A stretch of DNA of 64,000 bases from Streptomyces yangpuensis (GTDB taxonomy: Bacteria; Actinomycetota; Actinomycetes; Streptomycetales; Streptomycetaceae). Positions 1-9,390 of this stretch are shown here, piece after piece (within the stretch, counting starts at the first letter, position 1; every line of letters starts with the position of its first letter). The position numbers were made by a program, and so were the translations under genes. The notes beneath the pieces were generated by a model, which saw only the letters and a program-made list of their open reading frames with translations, ran no database searches and was not told the DNA's origin. Location: NCBI RefSeq assembly GCF_001005295.1, contig NZ_LBMK01000002.1, forward strand, positions 62,001-126,000. The letters run 5' to 3'.

Positions 1-198
1 TGGACCCGCCCGCACGCCGTCGAGGTCATCGCCACCACGGAGGACGGAACCCTGCGCGTCGAGTGGTGGTACTCCACCGCTCTGCACGAGGAGGCGACCG
101 TACGCACGCTCGCCGCCCGCCACCGGCATGCCCTCGTCACCCTCCTGGACGCCCTGGACGGCCCCGGCGCGCCGGGCGCCGGGGCCCCCACCCGCTGA
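1..198 (+). CDS. NRPS condensation domain, C-terminal tail (partial, 5' end off window)
   Basis: The frame is open from the first base and ends in TGA at 196-198, giving the last 65 residues of a protein. The pattern (a strand, then GTLRVEWWYST, then a helix beginning HEEATVRTLAARHRHAL) is that of the end of a nonribosomal peptide synthetase condensation or epimerization domain. No carrier or thioesterase domain follows, so the protein ends on this domain. The next gene is an adenylation enzyme 32 nt downstream. The rest of the synthetase must lie to the left of the window. The family call rests on a short piece, so confidence is moderate. Confidence 0.6.
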   Translation, partial: WTRPHAVEVIATTEDGTLRVEWWYSTALHEEATVRTLAARHRHALVTLLDALDGPGAPGAGAPTR

Positions 199-230
199 CC
201 GCCGCACGGACGGACCGGAAGAGACCTGCC

Positions 231-1730
231 ATGACCCTGCCCAGCATGCTGGACCCCTTCTTCGCCATCGCCCGCTCGGAACCGGACCGGCCCGCCGTGG
301 TCGACAACGGCGTGACCGTCGGATACGGCCAGCTGGCCCGCTGGGCAGGGGCCGTCGCCGACCTCGTGTCCACCCGCGGCCCGGCGGCCGGCCGCCCGGT
401 GGTGGCCGTCCAGACGCACCACAGCGTCCGCGACATCGCGGCCATCCTCGGCGTCCTGGCCGCCGGCCGGGGCTACGTCCCCCTCGCCGACGAGCCGCTC
501 GACCACACCCAGGCGGCCCTGCGCGCCCTCGGCTGCCGGGAGCTCGTCGCCACCGCCGAGACCGGCCGGCTGCCCGCCGTCGACCGCGTCCTGCGGCCCA
601 ACTGGGGCCGTTCCAAAGCCCCCCTGCCCGAGACGGGCGAGCCGGTCCGGCCGGAGGACCCGGCCTACGTCCTGTTCACCTCCGGCTCCACCGGCGCCCC
701 CAAGGCGGCCGTGGTCCCGCACGGCGCACTGCATGCCGTCCTGCCGCACCTGGGCCGGCACTACGGGGTCGGGCCCGGCACCGTAGCCCTCAACTTCCAC
801 CGGGCGGACGGCGACACCAGCCTGGAGGAGATCCTGCCGACCCTGCTGGCCGGCGGACTCGTCGTCCTCGACGAGGACAGCGAGGCCGACCTCGACCGGG
901 TCCTGACCGATCACGAGGTCACCCTCGTCAACCTGCCCGTCGACTACTGGCACCTCTACACCGGCCATCTGCTCGACACCGGACGCCCGCTGCCCGGCTC
1001 CGTCGAGACCGTCGTGATCGGCGGTGAGGCCGTCCGGCCCGACATGCTGGAGCGCTGGCGGCGGCTCGGCGCCGACCACGTCGTCCTGCTCAACACCTAC
1101 GGATCCACCGAAACCGCGCTGGTCACCCACAGCGCCGTCCTCGCCGGCCCGGGTGCGGCCGCGGCATTCCCGGACGGGGTGCCCATCGGCCGCCCGCTGC
1201 CCTCCGTACGGCAGACCGTGCTGGCCCGGCCCGACGCGCCGGATGGCCCCGGGGAACTCCTCGTGGCCGGACCCCAGTTGAGCACCGGTTACCTCGACGC
1301 CCCCGACCGGACCGCCGCCCGCTTCGTCGAGGCCGACCACGGCGGCGGCACCGAGCGCTGGTACCGCACCGGCGACCTCGTCACCGAGGACGCGGAGGGC
1401 TCGCTCGTCTTCCACGGCCGCATCGACCACCAGGTCAAGATCCGCGGCCACCGCGTGGACCTGCTCGACGTCGAAGGGGCCGTGGGCCGGCTCCCGGAGG
1501 TGACGGCCGTCGCCGCCGCGGCGCACGACAAGGGCGAACACACCGTCCTGCTCGCCTTCGTGACCCTCGCGCCCGAAGCGGCCGAGGCCACCGACACGGC
1601 CCTGCGCGAACGGCTCCGGGCCGCCGTCCCCGGCCCCCTCGTCCCCGACCGGATCATCGCCGTGCCCGAACTGGTGCACACCCGCACCGGAAAGGTCGAC
1701 CGCGCGCGCACCCGGGACCGGTACCTGTGA
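231..1730 (+). CDS. Free-standing amino acid adenylation enzyme (NRPS A domain)
   Basis: A 499-residue AMP-forming enzyme expected to activate an amino or aryl acid as its acyl-AMP for loading onto a carrier protein. Core motifs appear in order: LFTSGSTGAPK (A3), an A4-like segment ending DTSLEEILPTLLAG, NTYGSTETA (A5), YRTGDL (A7), GRIDHQVKIRGHRVDL (A8) and TRTGKVDR with the A10 lysine near the C terminus. No carrier domain is attached, so it must work in trans. The ATG at 231 is chosen over an upstream in-frame start because GGAAGAG lies 7 nt before it and the longer version would overlap the preceding gene. Its stop overlaps the next gene's GTG start by 4 nt. Substrate specificity cannot be read with confidence. 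Confidence 0.85.
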   Translation: MTLPSMLDPFFAIARSEPDRPAVVDNGVTVGYGQLARWAGAVADLVSTRGPAAGRPVVAVQTHHSVRDIAAILGVLAAGRGYVPLADEPLDHTQAALRALGCRELVATAETGRLPAVDRVLRPNWGRSKAPLPETGEPVRPEDPAYVLFTSGSTGAPKAAVVPHGALHAVLPHLGRHYGVGPGTVALNFHRADGDTSLEEILPTLLAGGLVVLDEDSEADLDRVLTDHEVTLVNLPVDYWHLYTGHLLDTGRPLPGSVETVVIGGEAVRPDMLERWRRLGADHVVLLNTYGSTETALVTHSAVLAGPGAAAAFPDGVPIGRPLPSVRQTVLARPDAPDGPGELLVAGPQLSTGYLDAPDRTAARFVEADHGGGTERWYRTGDLVTEDAEGSLVFHGRIDHQVKIRGHRVDLLDVEGAVGRLPEVTAVAAAAHDKGEHTVLLAFVTLAPEAAEATDTALRERLRAAVPGPLVPDRIIAVPELVHTRTGKVDRARTRDRYL

Positions 1731-3424
1731 GCAACCGACTCTTCGACGCCTCCGTCGCCCCCGCCACCGTCCCCGAGGCGGAGGCCGGAGGCCCTTGGGC
1801 CTACCTGTGGTGGCTGGCCCGGATCCGCCCCCGGCCGCTCCTGCTCGCCGCCCTGCTCGGCGTGCTGTGGATGGTCCCCCTGGCACTGATCCCGCTGGTC
1901 CTCGGCCGGGCCATCGACGAGGCCGGGGCGGCCACCGGCCAGACCGGCCTCTACCTGTGGTCGCTGGTCGCCCTGGGCCTCGGCGTCCTCCAGGCCGTCG
2001 CCGGCGCCGGCCTCATCCAGGCTGCCGTCGGCGCCGAGGCCCACGCCCTGTCCGTCACCCACCGTGTCCTCGTACGCCAGGTCGTGCGGCTCGGCGCCAC
2101 CCTGCGCGGCAAGGCCCGCTCGGGCGACGTGGCCGCTTCCGCCTCCGCCGACGTGGAGAGCATCGGCAACGCCTTCGAGGTCGTCGGCCGCACCATCGGC
2201 GCCGTTGTCGCCGCCGTCCTGGTCGCCGTCACCCTCACCCTCCCCTCGCCCGTGCTCGGGCTCGCCGTGCTCATCGGCGTCCCCGCCGCCGTCCTCGGCA
2301 TCGGCCCCCTGCTGCGCCCCCTCCAGGAACGCGACGAGGCCCAGCGCGAGCAGATGGGCATCGCCACCTCCCAGGCCGGCGACATCGTGGCGGGCCTGCG
2401 CATCCTGCGCGGCATCGGCGGCGAGGCCCGCTTCGCCGAGCGCTTCCGCCGCACCAGCCAGCAGGTCCGCCGGGCCGGCGAATCCGCCGGCCGGATGGAG
2501 GCCTGGCTCCAGGCCGCCGGAGTCTTCCTGCCCGGGCTGGTCACCGTCGGCATCGTCTGGCTCGGCGCCCGGCTCGCCCTGAACGGCACCATCACCGCCG
2601 GTGAACTCGTCGCCTTCTACGGAGCCTCCGCCTTCCTCACCCTGCCCGTCAGCACGGCCACCGAAGCCGCGGAGACCCTGAGCCTGGCCAAGGTCGCCGC
2701 CGGCCGCGTCTGCACCCTGCTGCGGCTGACCCCCGAGACCGTCCGCCCCGAGGATCCCGCCCCGCTGCCGGCCGGCGCCCTCGCCCTGGCCGACGCCGGC
2801 ACCGGCGTACAGGCCGCCGCCGGCCGCCTCACCGTGATCACCGCACCCGCCGACCGCGTCGGCGGCCTCGCCGACCGGCTCAGCCGCCCCGGCGCCCACC
2901 CCGACGGCGGCCCCTGCGCCGTCCGGATCGGCGGCGTCCCCCTGGACCGGGCCGACCCGGACGAGCTGTCCGCGCGACTGCTGCGCTCCGGACCCGCCGA
3001 CATCCTCTTCAGCGGCACCGTCCGCGAGGAGCTGACCGGCGGCTCCGCCCGCCCGCCCGAGGCCCTGGACCGGGCCCTGTCCGCCGCCGACGCCACCGAC
3101 GTCGTCGAGGCCCTGCACGGCGGCCTCGACGCCTGGCTGGACGAGGGGGGGCGCACCCTGTCCGGGGGACAGCGCCAGCGGCTGGTCCTCGCCCGCGCCC
3201 TGCTCGCCGCCCCGGACCTGCTGATCCTGGAGGACCCCACCGCCTCGGTCGACGCCCACACCGAAGCCCGCATCGTCGAACGGGTCGCCGCCCTGCGCGC
3301 CGGCCGGACCACGGTGGTCCTCACGGACAGCCCGCTGTGGCGGGCCGCCGCCGACCACGTGGTCCGCCTCGACGCGGAGCCCGCCGCCGGCGCCACCGAC
3401 CGCTCCGCAGGAGTTCCCTCATGA
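1727..3424 (+). CDS. ABC exporter subunit with degenerate Walker A (heterodimer half 1)
   Basis: A 565-residue type I ABC exporter half-transporter: a membrane domain over about residues 40-320, then a nucleotide-binding domain. The signature LSGGQRQR (about residue 478) is intact and a Walker B-like LLILEDPT follows, but with E and D swapped relative to the usual D-E pair. The P-loop is gone: where GxxGxGKS/T is expected (about residue 369) the sequence reads VITAPADRVGG. The switch histidine is also absent (VLTDSP). In heterodimeric exporters such a subunit supplies the signature motif to its partner's functional ATP site. The gene overlaps both neighbours by 4 nt and presumably exports the product of the adjacent NRPS cluster. 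Confidence 0.85.
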   Translation: MSNRLFDASVAPATVPEAEAGGPWAYLWWLARIRPRPLLLAALLGVLWMVPLALIPLVLGRAIDEAGAATGQTGLYLWSLVALGLGVLQAVAGAGLIQAAVGAEAHALSVTHRVLVRQVVRLGATLRGKARSGDVAASASADVESIGNAFEVVGRTIGAVVAAVLVAVTLTLPSPVLGLAVLIGVPAAVLGIGPLLRPLQERDEAQREQMGIATSQAGDIVAGLRILRGIGGEARFAERFRRTSQQVRRAGESAGRMEAWLQAAGVFLPGLVTVGIVWLGARLALNGTITAGELVAFYGASAFLTLPVSTATEAAETLSLAKVAAGRVCTLLRLTPETVRPEDPAPLPAGALALADAGTGVQAAAGRLTVITAPADRVGGLADRLSRPGAHPDGGPCAVRIGGVPLDRADPDELSARLLRSGPADILFSGTVREELTGGSARPPEALDRALSAADATDVVEALHGGLDAWLDEGGRTLSGGQRQRLVLARALLAAPDLLILEDPTASVDAHTEARIVERVAALRAGRTTVVLTDSPLWRAAADHVVRLDAEPAAGATDRSAGVPS

Positions 3425-5286
3425 CCACCACCCCCACCCGGGCCACCGCCCCGGCCCGCGGCGCCGACGTGGCCGCCCCGGACCCGGCACCCGCCGAAGC
3501 CCCCGGGGCCGGCCGGCTGCCGCTCGCCGGGCGGGCCGAGGTCCGCGCCTGGACCGCCGTCTTCCTGCGCGGCGAGGCCCCCCGACTGGCCCTGACCTTC
3601 GGCCTGTTCGCCGCGGCCCTCGCCGCGAGCCTCGTCGGCCCCCGGCTCCTCGGCCACCTCGTCGAATCGGTCAAGGACGGCACCACCACCGGCCGCGTGG
3701 ACGTGCTCTCCCTCGCCTTCGTCGCCATCCTCGTCGGCCACGCCCTCCTCGCCCGCGCCGCCCGCACCCAGGCCACCCTGCTCGGCGAACGCGTCCTCGC
3801 CCGCACCCGCGAGAACTTCGTCAGCAGGGTGCTGCGGCTGCCCCTCTCCGAGGTCGAGGCCGTCGGGACGGGCGACCTGCTCAGCCGCGCCACCACCGAC
3901 GCCGACCGGCTGAACGAGAGCATCCGGCAGGCTGTCCCGCGCATCGCGCTGGCCGCCGTCACCCTGGTCTTCACCTTCGCGGCCATCCTGCTCACCTCGC
4001 CGCTGCTCGCCCTCGGGCTGCTGGCCGGCATACCCTTCGCCGTCCTCTCCACCTGGTGGTACCGGCCCCGCGCCACCCGCGCGTACGAGCGCCTGCTCGC
4101 CGAGGAGGCCGACGTCCTGGCCGTCACCCACGAGACGACGCGCGGCGCCGCCACCGTCGAGGCCCTGGGGCTGGGCCCGCGCCAGCTTGGCCGCCACGGA
4201 GCGGCCGTGGACCGGGTGGTGCGCACCCGACAGCGCACCACCTGGCTCCAGACCATCTGGTTCCCCAGCCTGGACCTGGCCACGATGGTCCCGATGGCGC
4301 TCACCCTCCTCATCGGCGGACTCGCCTACCAGCGCGGCGAGGTGGGACTGGCCGAGCTGACCGCGGTCGTGCTCTACGTACAGGCCCTCGGCGAGCCCCT
4401 GAACGACCTGCTGACCTGGACCGACGAACTCCAGATCGGCAACGCCGCGCTCCGCCGCATCCTCGGCGTCGAACGCCTGCCCCGCGAGGAGCCGGGCACG
4501 CCGCCGCCCTCCGACGGGCACGCCATCCGCCTCGACGGGGTTCACTTCGGCTACGGGCCGAGCCGCGAGGTACTGACTGGCGTCGACCTGGACATCGCGG
4601 CGGGCGAGCGGCTGGTGGTCGTCGGCGCCTCAGGCGCGGGCAAGTCCACCCTCGGCAAACTCCTCGCCGGCGTGCACCACGCCACCCGGGGGACCGTACG
4701 CATCGGCGGCGCCGACGTGGCCGGCCTGCCGGTGGACCGGCTGCGGCGGGAGATCGTACTGGTCACCCAGGAACAGCACGTGTTCACCGGCACGGTACGG
4801 GACAACCTGCTGCTGGCCGTCGGCGCCGCCGAAGAGGAGGAGGCCGAGGACCGGGGAGGCGCGGCGGACCCGAGGCTGTGGGAGGCGCTGGACACCGTCC
4901 TGCTCGCCGACTGGGTACGCTCCCTGCCCGACGGCCTGGACAGCGAGATCGGCCACGGCGCGGCCCTGGTGTCCCCCTCGCACGCCCAGCAACTGGCCCT
5001 CGCCCGGCTGCTGCTGTCGGACCCGCACGCACTGGTCCTCGACGAGGCCACCGCGCTGCTGGACTCCACCGCCTCACGCCGGGTCGAGCGCTCGCTGGCC
5101 GCCCTGATCGAGGGCCGCACGGTCATCTCGATCGTGCACCGCCTGGACTCGGTCCGCGACGCGGACCGCATCGCGGTCATGGACGCGGGCCGGATCGTCG
5201 AACTGGGCAGCCACGAAGAACTCCTGTCCGCCGCCGGCGCCTACGCGGCCCTCTGGCACTCCTGGGATTCGGCACGCCGAGCCTGA
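3421..5286 (+). CDS. ABC exporter subunit with degenerate signature motif (heterodimer half 2)
   Basis: A 621-residue ABC exporter half-transporter and evident partner of the preceding gene (ATGA overlap at 3421-3424). It has a membrane domain over about residues 50-340, an intact Walker A GASGAGKST (about residue 402), intact Walker B with catalytic glutamate LVLDEAT (about 540), and switch histidine IVHRLD (about 572). Its signature motif is degenerate: VSPSHAQQ stands where LSGGQ is expected. Together the two subunits can form one consensus ATP site (this Walker A and B with the partner's LSGGQ) and one dead site. An ATG upstream at 3337 lies inside the previous gene and is not used here. 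This is the last gene of the NRPS-linked string. Confidence 0.87.
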   Translation: MTTTPTRATAPARGADVAAPDPAPAEAPGAGRLPLAGRAEVRAWTAVFLRGEAPRLALTFGLFAAALAASLVGPRLLGHLVESVKDGTTTGRVDVLSLAFVAILVGHALLARAARTQATLLGERVLARTRENFVSRVLRLPLSEVEAVGTGDLLSRATTDADRLNESIRQAVPRIALAAVTLVFTFAAILLTSPLLALGLLAGIPFAVLSTWWYRPRATRAYERLLAEEADVLAVTHETTRGAATVEALGLGPRQLGRHGAAVDRVVRTRQRTTWLQTIWFPSLDLATMVPMALTLLIGGLAYQRGEVGLAELTAVVLYVQALGEPLNDLLTWTDELQIGNAALRRILGVERLPREEPGTPPPSDGHAIRLDGVHFGYGPSREVLTGVDLDIAAGERLVVVGASGAGKSTLGKLLAGVHHATRGTVRIGGADVAGLPVDRLRREIVLVTQEQHVFTGTVRDNLLLAVGAAEEEEAEDRGGAADPRLWEALDTVLLADWVRSLPDGLDSEIGHGAALVSPSHAQQLALARLLLSDPHALVLDEATALLDSTASRRVERSLAALIEGRTVISIVHRLDSVRDADRIAVMDAGRIVELGSHEELLSAAGAYAALWHSWDSARRA

Positions 5287-5620
5287 GCTGCGCGCTTGCG
5301 CGCGATCCTGCCGCCCCCGACGGCCACTGACCTGACCCGCGCACGGTTCTTGCCGGTGCCCGCACCGGACGGGGCGCCGGGAAGGGTCCGACCGGTACCC
5401 GTGAGGGGCCCGGACGGCCCAAGCGCGGCGGAGGGACGCGGAGACAGGCTGGGACTGCTGCCGTCGCAGCGCAGAAGGAAGGAAGGAAGGAAGGAAGGAA
5501 GGCCGCGCCGGGCCGCCCCGCCGTCCTCAGGAGAGGGCGTACTCGGCCACCACACCGCCGGCACGGTCGTCGAGCTCGGCGGGGCAAGCCGTCCGTGCCC
5601 GCTCAGGAGCAGTGATCACG
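5287..5620. other. Intergenic region between exporter and HTH-PPOX gene
   Basis: A 334-nt stretch without a convincing gene. It holds a short GCGCGC-TT-GCGCGC hairpin at 5290-5303 just after the exporter stop (no T tract), a tetranucleotide microsatellite at 5475-5502, and an AGGAG at 5605-5609 serving the next gene. No clear promoter was recognised. Confidence 0.6.
5475..5502 (+). repeat. AAGG tetranucleotide microsatellite, 7 units
   Basis: Seven perfect AAGG units in tandem, a purine-only low-GC island in a very GC-rich intergenic region, about 120 nt upstream of the HTH-PPOX start. The unit is not a multiple of three but lies outside any credible gene. It could vary in length by slippage and alter spacing in an upstream region. 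Confidence 0.95.
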
Positions 5621-6307
5621 ATGAAGAGGACCCCGCCCATCCAGCCCGAGACGCCCGCGGGGACGTCCCGGCGGACCGACCTGGGCCGTCGCCTGGCAGC
5701 CCGTCGTGAGGCTCTCGGTCTGAGCCGCGCCGAGCTGGGCCGCAGGTGCGGTGCCGACGGCAACTACATCGCCTACCTGGAGGAGCATGCGGCCTCGCCC
5801 TCCATCGGCACCCTGGTGCGGCTCGCCGACGTCCTCGGCGTCAGGGTGGACGACCTGACCGGCGCGAGCGCCGGGCGGGTTCCCGGCCGTTCCACGGCCC
5901 GTCGGGGCGCCGCCCTGGTGCCGCTGGGCGAGTCCGAGTGCCGGGACCTGCTGGGCACCCATGGGGTGGGCCGCATCGCGGTCGTCACTGCCGAAGGGCC
6001 GGTGGTGCTGCCCGTCAACTACCTGATGGCGGGAACCGGCATCGCCTTCCGCACCTCCGCGGTGTCCGTCGTCGGGAGGTCGGCGGGGACAGAAGCCGCA
6101 TTCGAGATCGACCACATCGACGACGTGACCGCGAGCGGCTGGAGCGTCCTGGCCGTCGGCACCCTGGAAGGGGTCACCGACCCGGAGGCACTCCGGCATC
6201 TGAACGCTACCGCCCGTTCCGGCCCCTGGGCCGGCGGGGACCGCGATCAGTGGATGCGGCTCGCCCCCGCCCGGGTCACCGGCCGTCGCGTGGCCCACGA
6301 CTGGTGA
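5621..6307 (+). CDS. HTH domain-pyridoxamine 5'-phosphate oxidase-like fusion regulator
   Basis: A 228-residue protein. Residues about 17-75 form an XRE-type helix-turn-helix (LGLSRAELGRRCG then YIAYLEEHAASPSIGTLVRLADVLG). Residues about 85-228 form a split-barrel flavin-binding domain of the PPOX family, with the typical opening CRDLLGTHGVGRIAVV and later strand VLPVNYLMAGTGIAFRT. Proteins of this build in streptomycetes are putative flavin- or F420-responsive regulators. The ATG at 5621 is preferred (AGGAG 11 nt upstream); the in-frame GTG at 5612 is only 2 nt from that AGGAG. It converges with the cyclic-nucleotide-domain gene. DNA target and ligand are unknown. Confidence 0.8.
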   Translation: MKRTPPIQPETPAGTSRRTDLGRRLAARREALGLSRAELGRRCGADGNYIAYLEEHAASPSIGTLVRLADVLGVRVDDLTGASAGRVPGRSTARRGAALVPLGESECRDLLGTHGVGRIAVVTAEGPVVLPVNYLMAGTGIAFRTSAVSVVGRSAGTEAAFEIDHIDDVTASGWSVLAVGTLEGVTDPEALRHLNATARSGPWAGGDRDQWMRLAPARVTGRRVAHDW

Positions 6308-6312
6308 GTGAC

Positions 6313-6365
6313 GTGACCGGTGACATACGGGACCGGTGACGTACGTGCGCTGGGACGTACGTGCG
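6313..6365. repeat. Imperfect direct repeats between convergent genes
   Basis: GACCGGTGACATACG is followed directly by GACCGGTGACGTACG, then by a partial copy GACGTACGTGCG, in the 75-nt gap between two convergent genes. No stable terminator stem with a T tract is seen. Confidence 0.6.
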
Positions 6366-6382
6366 GTGTGGTGCGGGTGATG

Positions 6383-6847
6383 TCACAGGAAGCTGCCGCT
6401 GCCGTACGGCGCGTACAGGTCGAGCAGTCGGGTCCGGGTGGCCTGCAGCCGGTGGGCGAGGACCTGCCCGACCCAGTGTCCGACGGCGGAACCGAAGACG
6501 GGATCGGAATCCATCAGCATCCGGACGCTCCCGGCGTCGAACTCGTACGCGCGCACAGGAGTCATCGCCTCCGCGCCCAGCCGCCAGGCGTACGGCTTGA
6601 ACAGCCAGGAACAGCCGACGAGTTCGCCGGGACCGAGGCTTTCGACGACCGCCGCGCGACGGCCGGGCACATGGACGTCCAGAGTGACGGTCCCGGACCG
6701 GACGATCCAGAACCTGTCGGCGTGGCCGCCCTCGCGGAACAGGCGCGTTCCTTCGTCGAAGTTGACCTCCTGGGCCATCTCCATCAGGCGGGTGCGGCAG
6801 TCCGCGGGCAGTGCCATGGCGAAACGGGTGGGTGACGGGGTGCTCAT
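6383..6847 (-). CDS. Single-domain cyclic nucleotide-binding (Crp-like) protein without HTH
   Basis: A 154-residue protein consisting only of a cupin-like cNMP-binding domain. The pattern NFDEGTRLFREGGHADRFWIVRSG, then LGPGELVGCSWLF, then a long C-terminal helix is that of the Crp/Fnr sensor domain, but the protein stops where a winged-helix domain would start. It therefore cannot bind DNA as a canonical Crp and may be a stand-alone sensor. The ATG at 6847 begins MSTPSPTRFAM; longer reading upstream gives arginine-rich sequence of non-coding type. Such proteins often lie near PPOX and redox genes in streptomycetes. Confidence 0.78.
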   Translation of the reverse strand: MSTPSPTRFAMALPADCRTRLMEMAQEVNFDEGTRLFREGGHADRFWIVRSGTVTLDVHVPGRRAAVVESLGPGELVGCSWLFKPYAWRLGAEAMTPVRAYEFDAGSVRMLMDSDPVFGSAVGHWVGQVLAHRLQATRTRLLDLYAPYGSGSFL

Positions 6848-7101
6848 CGACGACCTCCGATGCGAGTCCGCCTCCAGTCTCGGCGTGCCGGTATGCCCCG
6901 CGCATGGGCCCTGTGGTCCCCACCCGGGCCCGAACGGCCCTGGCTGCACGGGACCGGCCCGCGCATGTCGCGGATCCGGTCGGCTCGACAACTCGTGCAC
7001 ACCTCCCGCCACGGGGCCGATCGGACCTTCGCCGTGACCCACAGGGCCCTGCCCGTGCGCGCGCTCCTGGCGCTCGATGGGTGTCGGGAGAAGGAAACGC
7101 G

Positions 7102-8169
<1,068 letters not shown>

Positions 8170-8916
8170 TCAGTGGATCGTGTCGGCGAGCATGAAGGCA
8201 GCGACGCACAGCAGCACGACGGCGAAGATCCGTTGCAGGGCCGGGCCGGTGACGGCGGCGGACAGGCGCTTTCCGTCCCAGGCGCCGAGGACCGCCGCCC
8301 CGGTGAAGGGCGCGACGACCGCCCAGTCCAGGGGCGTGGCGCCGCCGGCACGGACGGTGAGCGCGGCGAGCGAGTTGAGGGTGATGACGAGCAGACTCGT
8401 CCCGATGGCCGCCCGCATCCTCAGGCCCAGCACTCCTACGAGGGCGGGGACGGCGAGGAATCCGCCGCCGACGCCCAGGAACCCGGTGACCGCGCCCAGG
8501 CCCGCGCCGGCTCCGGCAGCCCGTACGGGGCGCACCGGGCGGGACCCGTCCTCGTACGCGCGTGACGTGAGCATGCGCACGGCGGCGAGTCCGGCGACGA
8601 CCGCAAAGGCGACGGTGAGCAGCTGTCCGGACAGTCGTGCGGCCAGGGCGGCCGCTGCCAGGGCAGCTGGGAGGCCGGCGGCTGCGAAGAGCAGGCCCGT
8701 TCTCCAGCGGACGTGGCCAGATGCCGCATGGGAGTAGAGGGAGGTGGCGGACGTGACGGTGACGATGATCAGCGACGCGGTGGTGGCCGCGGCCGGGGTG
8801 AAGTCGAGCAGATAGATCAGTGCCGGGACCGTGAGCACGCTGCCGCCGCCCCCGAGCGCGCCGAGTGCCAGACCGACGACGGCTCCCGCGATCAGGGCGA
8901 GGACGAGCGTGTTCAC
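8170..8916 (-). CDS. TauE/SafE family sulfite exporter
   Basis: A 248-residue polytopic membrane protein of the TauE/SafE (DUF81) family, with the two halves typical of the fold: LALGALGGGGSVLTVPALIYLL near the N terminus and LGAVTGFLGVGGGFLAVPALVGVL in the middle. The glycine-rich GGGGS/GVGGGF repeats are the family hallmark. In CstR regulons the family member is thought to remove the sulfite made by persulfide dioxygenase. The GTG start at 8916 is chosen because it overlaps the upstream rhodanese's TGA by 4 nt and directly precedes the first membrane helix; a longer reading upstream is arginine-rich. Confidence 0.86.
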   Translation of the reverse strand: MNTLVLALIAGAVVGLALGALGGGGSVLTVPALIYLLDFTPAAATTASLIIVTVTSATSLYSHAASGHVRWRTGLLFAAAGLPAALAAAALAARLSGQLLTVAFAVVAGLAAVRMLTSRAYEDGSRPVRPVRAAGAGAGLGAVTGFLGVGGGFLAVPALVGVLGLRMRAAIGTSLLVITLNSLAALTVRAGGATPLDWAVVAPFTGAAVLGAWDGKRLSAAVTGPALQRIFAVVLLCVAAFMLADTIH

Positions 8917-9272
8917 GCTGTCGAGCCGCTGTTCCCGCGGTCGTCGACGACGGGCAGTCCCGCTGCGGCCCAGGCGTTCATGCCGCCCTTGACGTCGACG
9001 GCCGTCGCTCCCCGTCCGGTCAGGAGTTTCGCGGCCCGCTGGGACCGGTGCCCGGAGCGGCAGATCACCATCAGCGGCCGCCCCTGGGCCGCCGGGGGCA
9101 GGGCGGCTCCGGTCAGCAGGGCGGAGAGCGGTGCGTGTACGGCGCCGGGTGCGTGGCCGGCGGCCCATTCCGCGGGCTCGCGTACGTCGAGCAGGACGGC
9201 GCCCTCGTCACGGGTACGCAGGTGGGCATCGGCCGGGGTCACACGGGCGGGGCCGCGTCGGAAGAGGAACAC
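8913..9272 (-). CDS. Single-domain rhodanese sulfurtransferase
   Basis: A 119-residue rhodanese with the canonical active-site loop VICRSGHRSQ (catalytic Cys in CRxGxR) and the usual flanks VLLDVREPAEWAAGHAPGAVH and GGMNAWAAAGLPV. It probably passes sulfane sulfur between the persulfide dioxygenase and acceptor thiols. It sits 118 nt after the CstB-like gene and overlaps the TauE-like start by 4 nt, so it is co-transcribed with both. The N terminus (MFLFRRGPARVTPADAHL) fits a cytosolic protein. Confidence 0.9.
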   Translation of the reverse strand: MFLFRRGPARVTPADAHLRTRDEGAVLLDVREPAEWAAGHAPGAVHAPLSALLTGAALPPAAQGRPLMVICRSGHRSQRAAKLLTGRGATAVDVKGGMNAWAAAGLPVVDDRGNSGSTA

Positions 9273-9390
9273 GGTCGGGTCCTTCTCTCGTCAGGATCGG
9301 GGCGGAGGGATGGGGCGGGGGATCGGAAGGTGGGGATGGGATGGGGCGGAGGGCCGGGGCGGAGGGACGGGGTGGTGCGTCGGACGGTCG

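Noticed and set aside
1289..3358. A long minus-strand open frame opposite the adenylation and exporter genes.
   Set aside because: Gly/Gln/Asp-rich shadow composition; the plus strand has full NRPS and ABC motifs with coupled starts.
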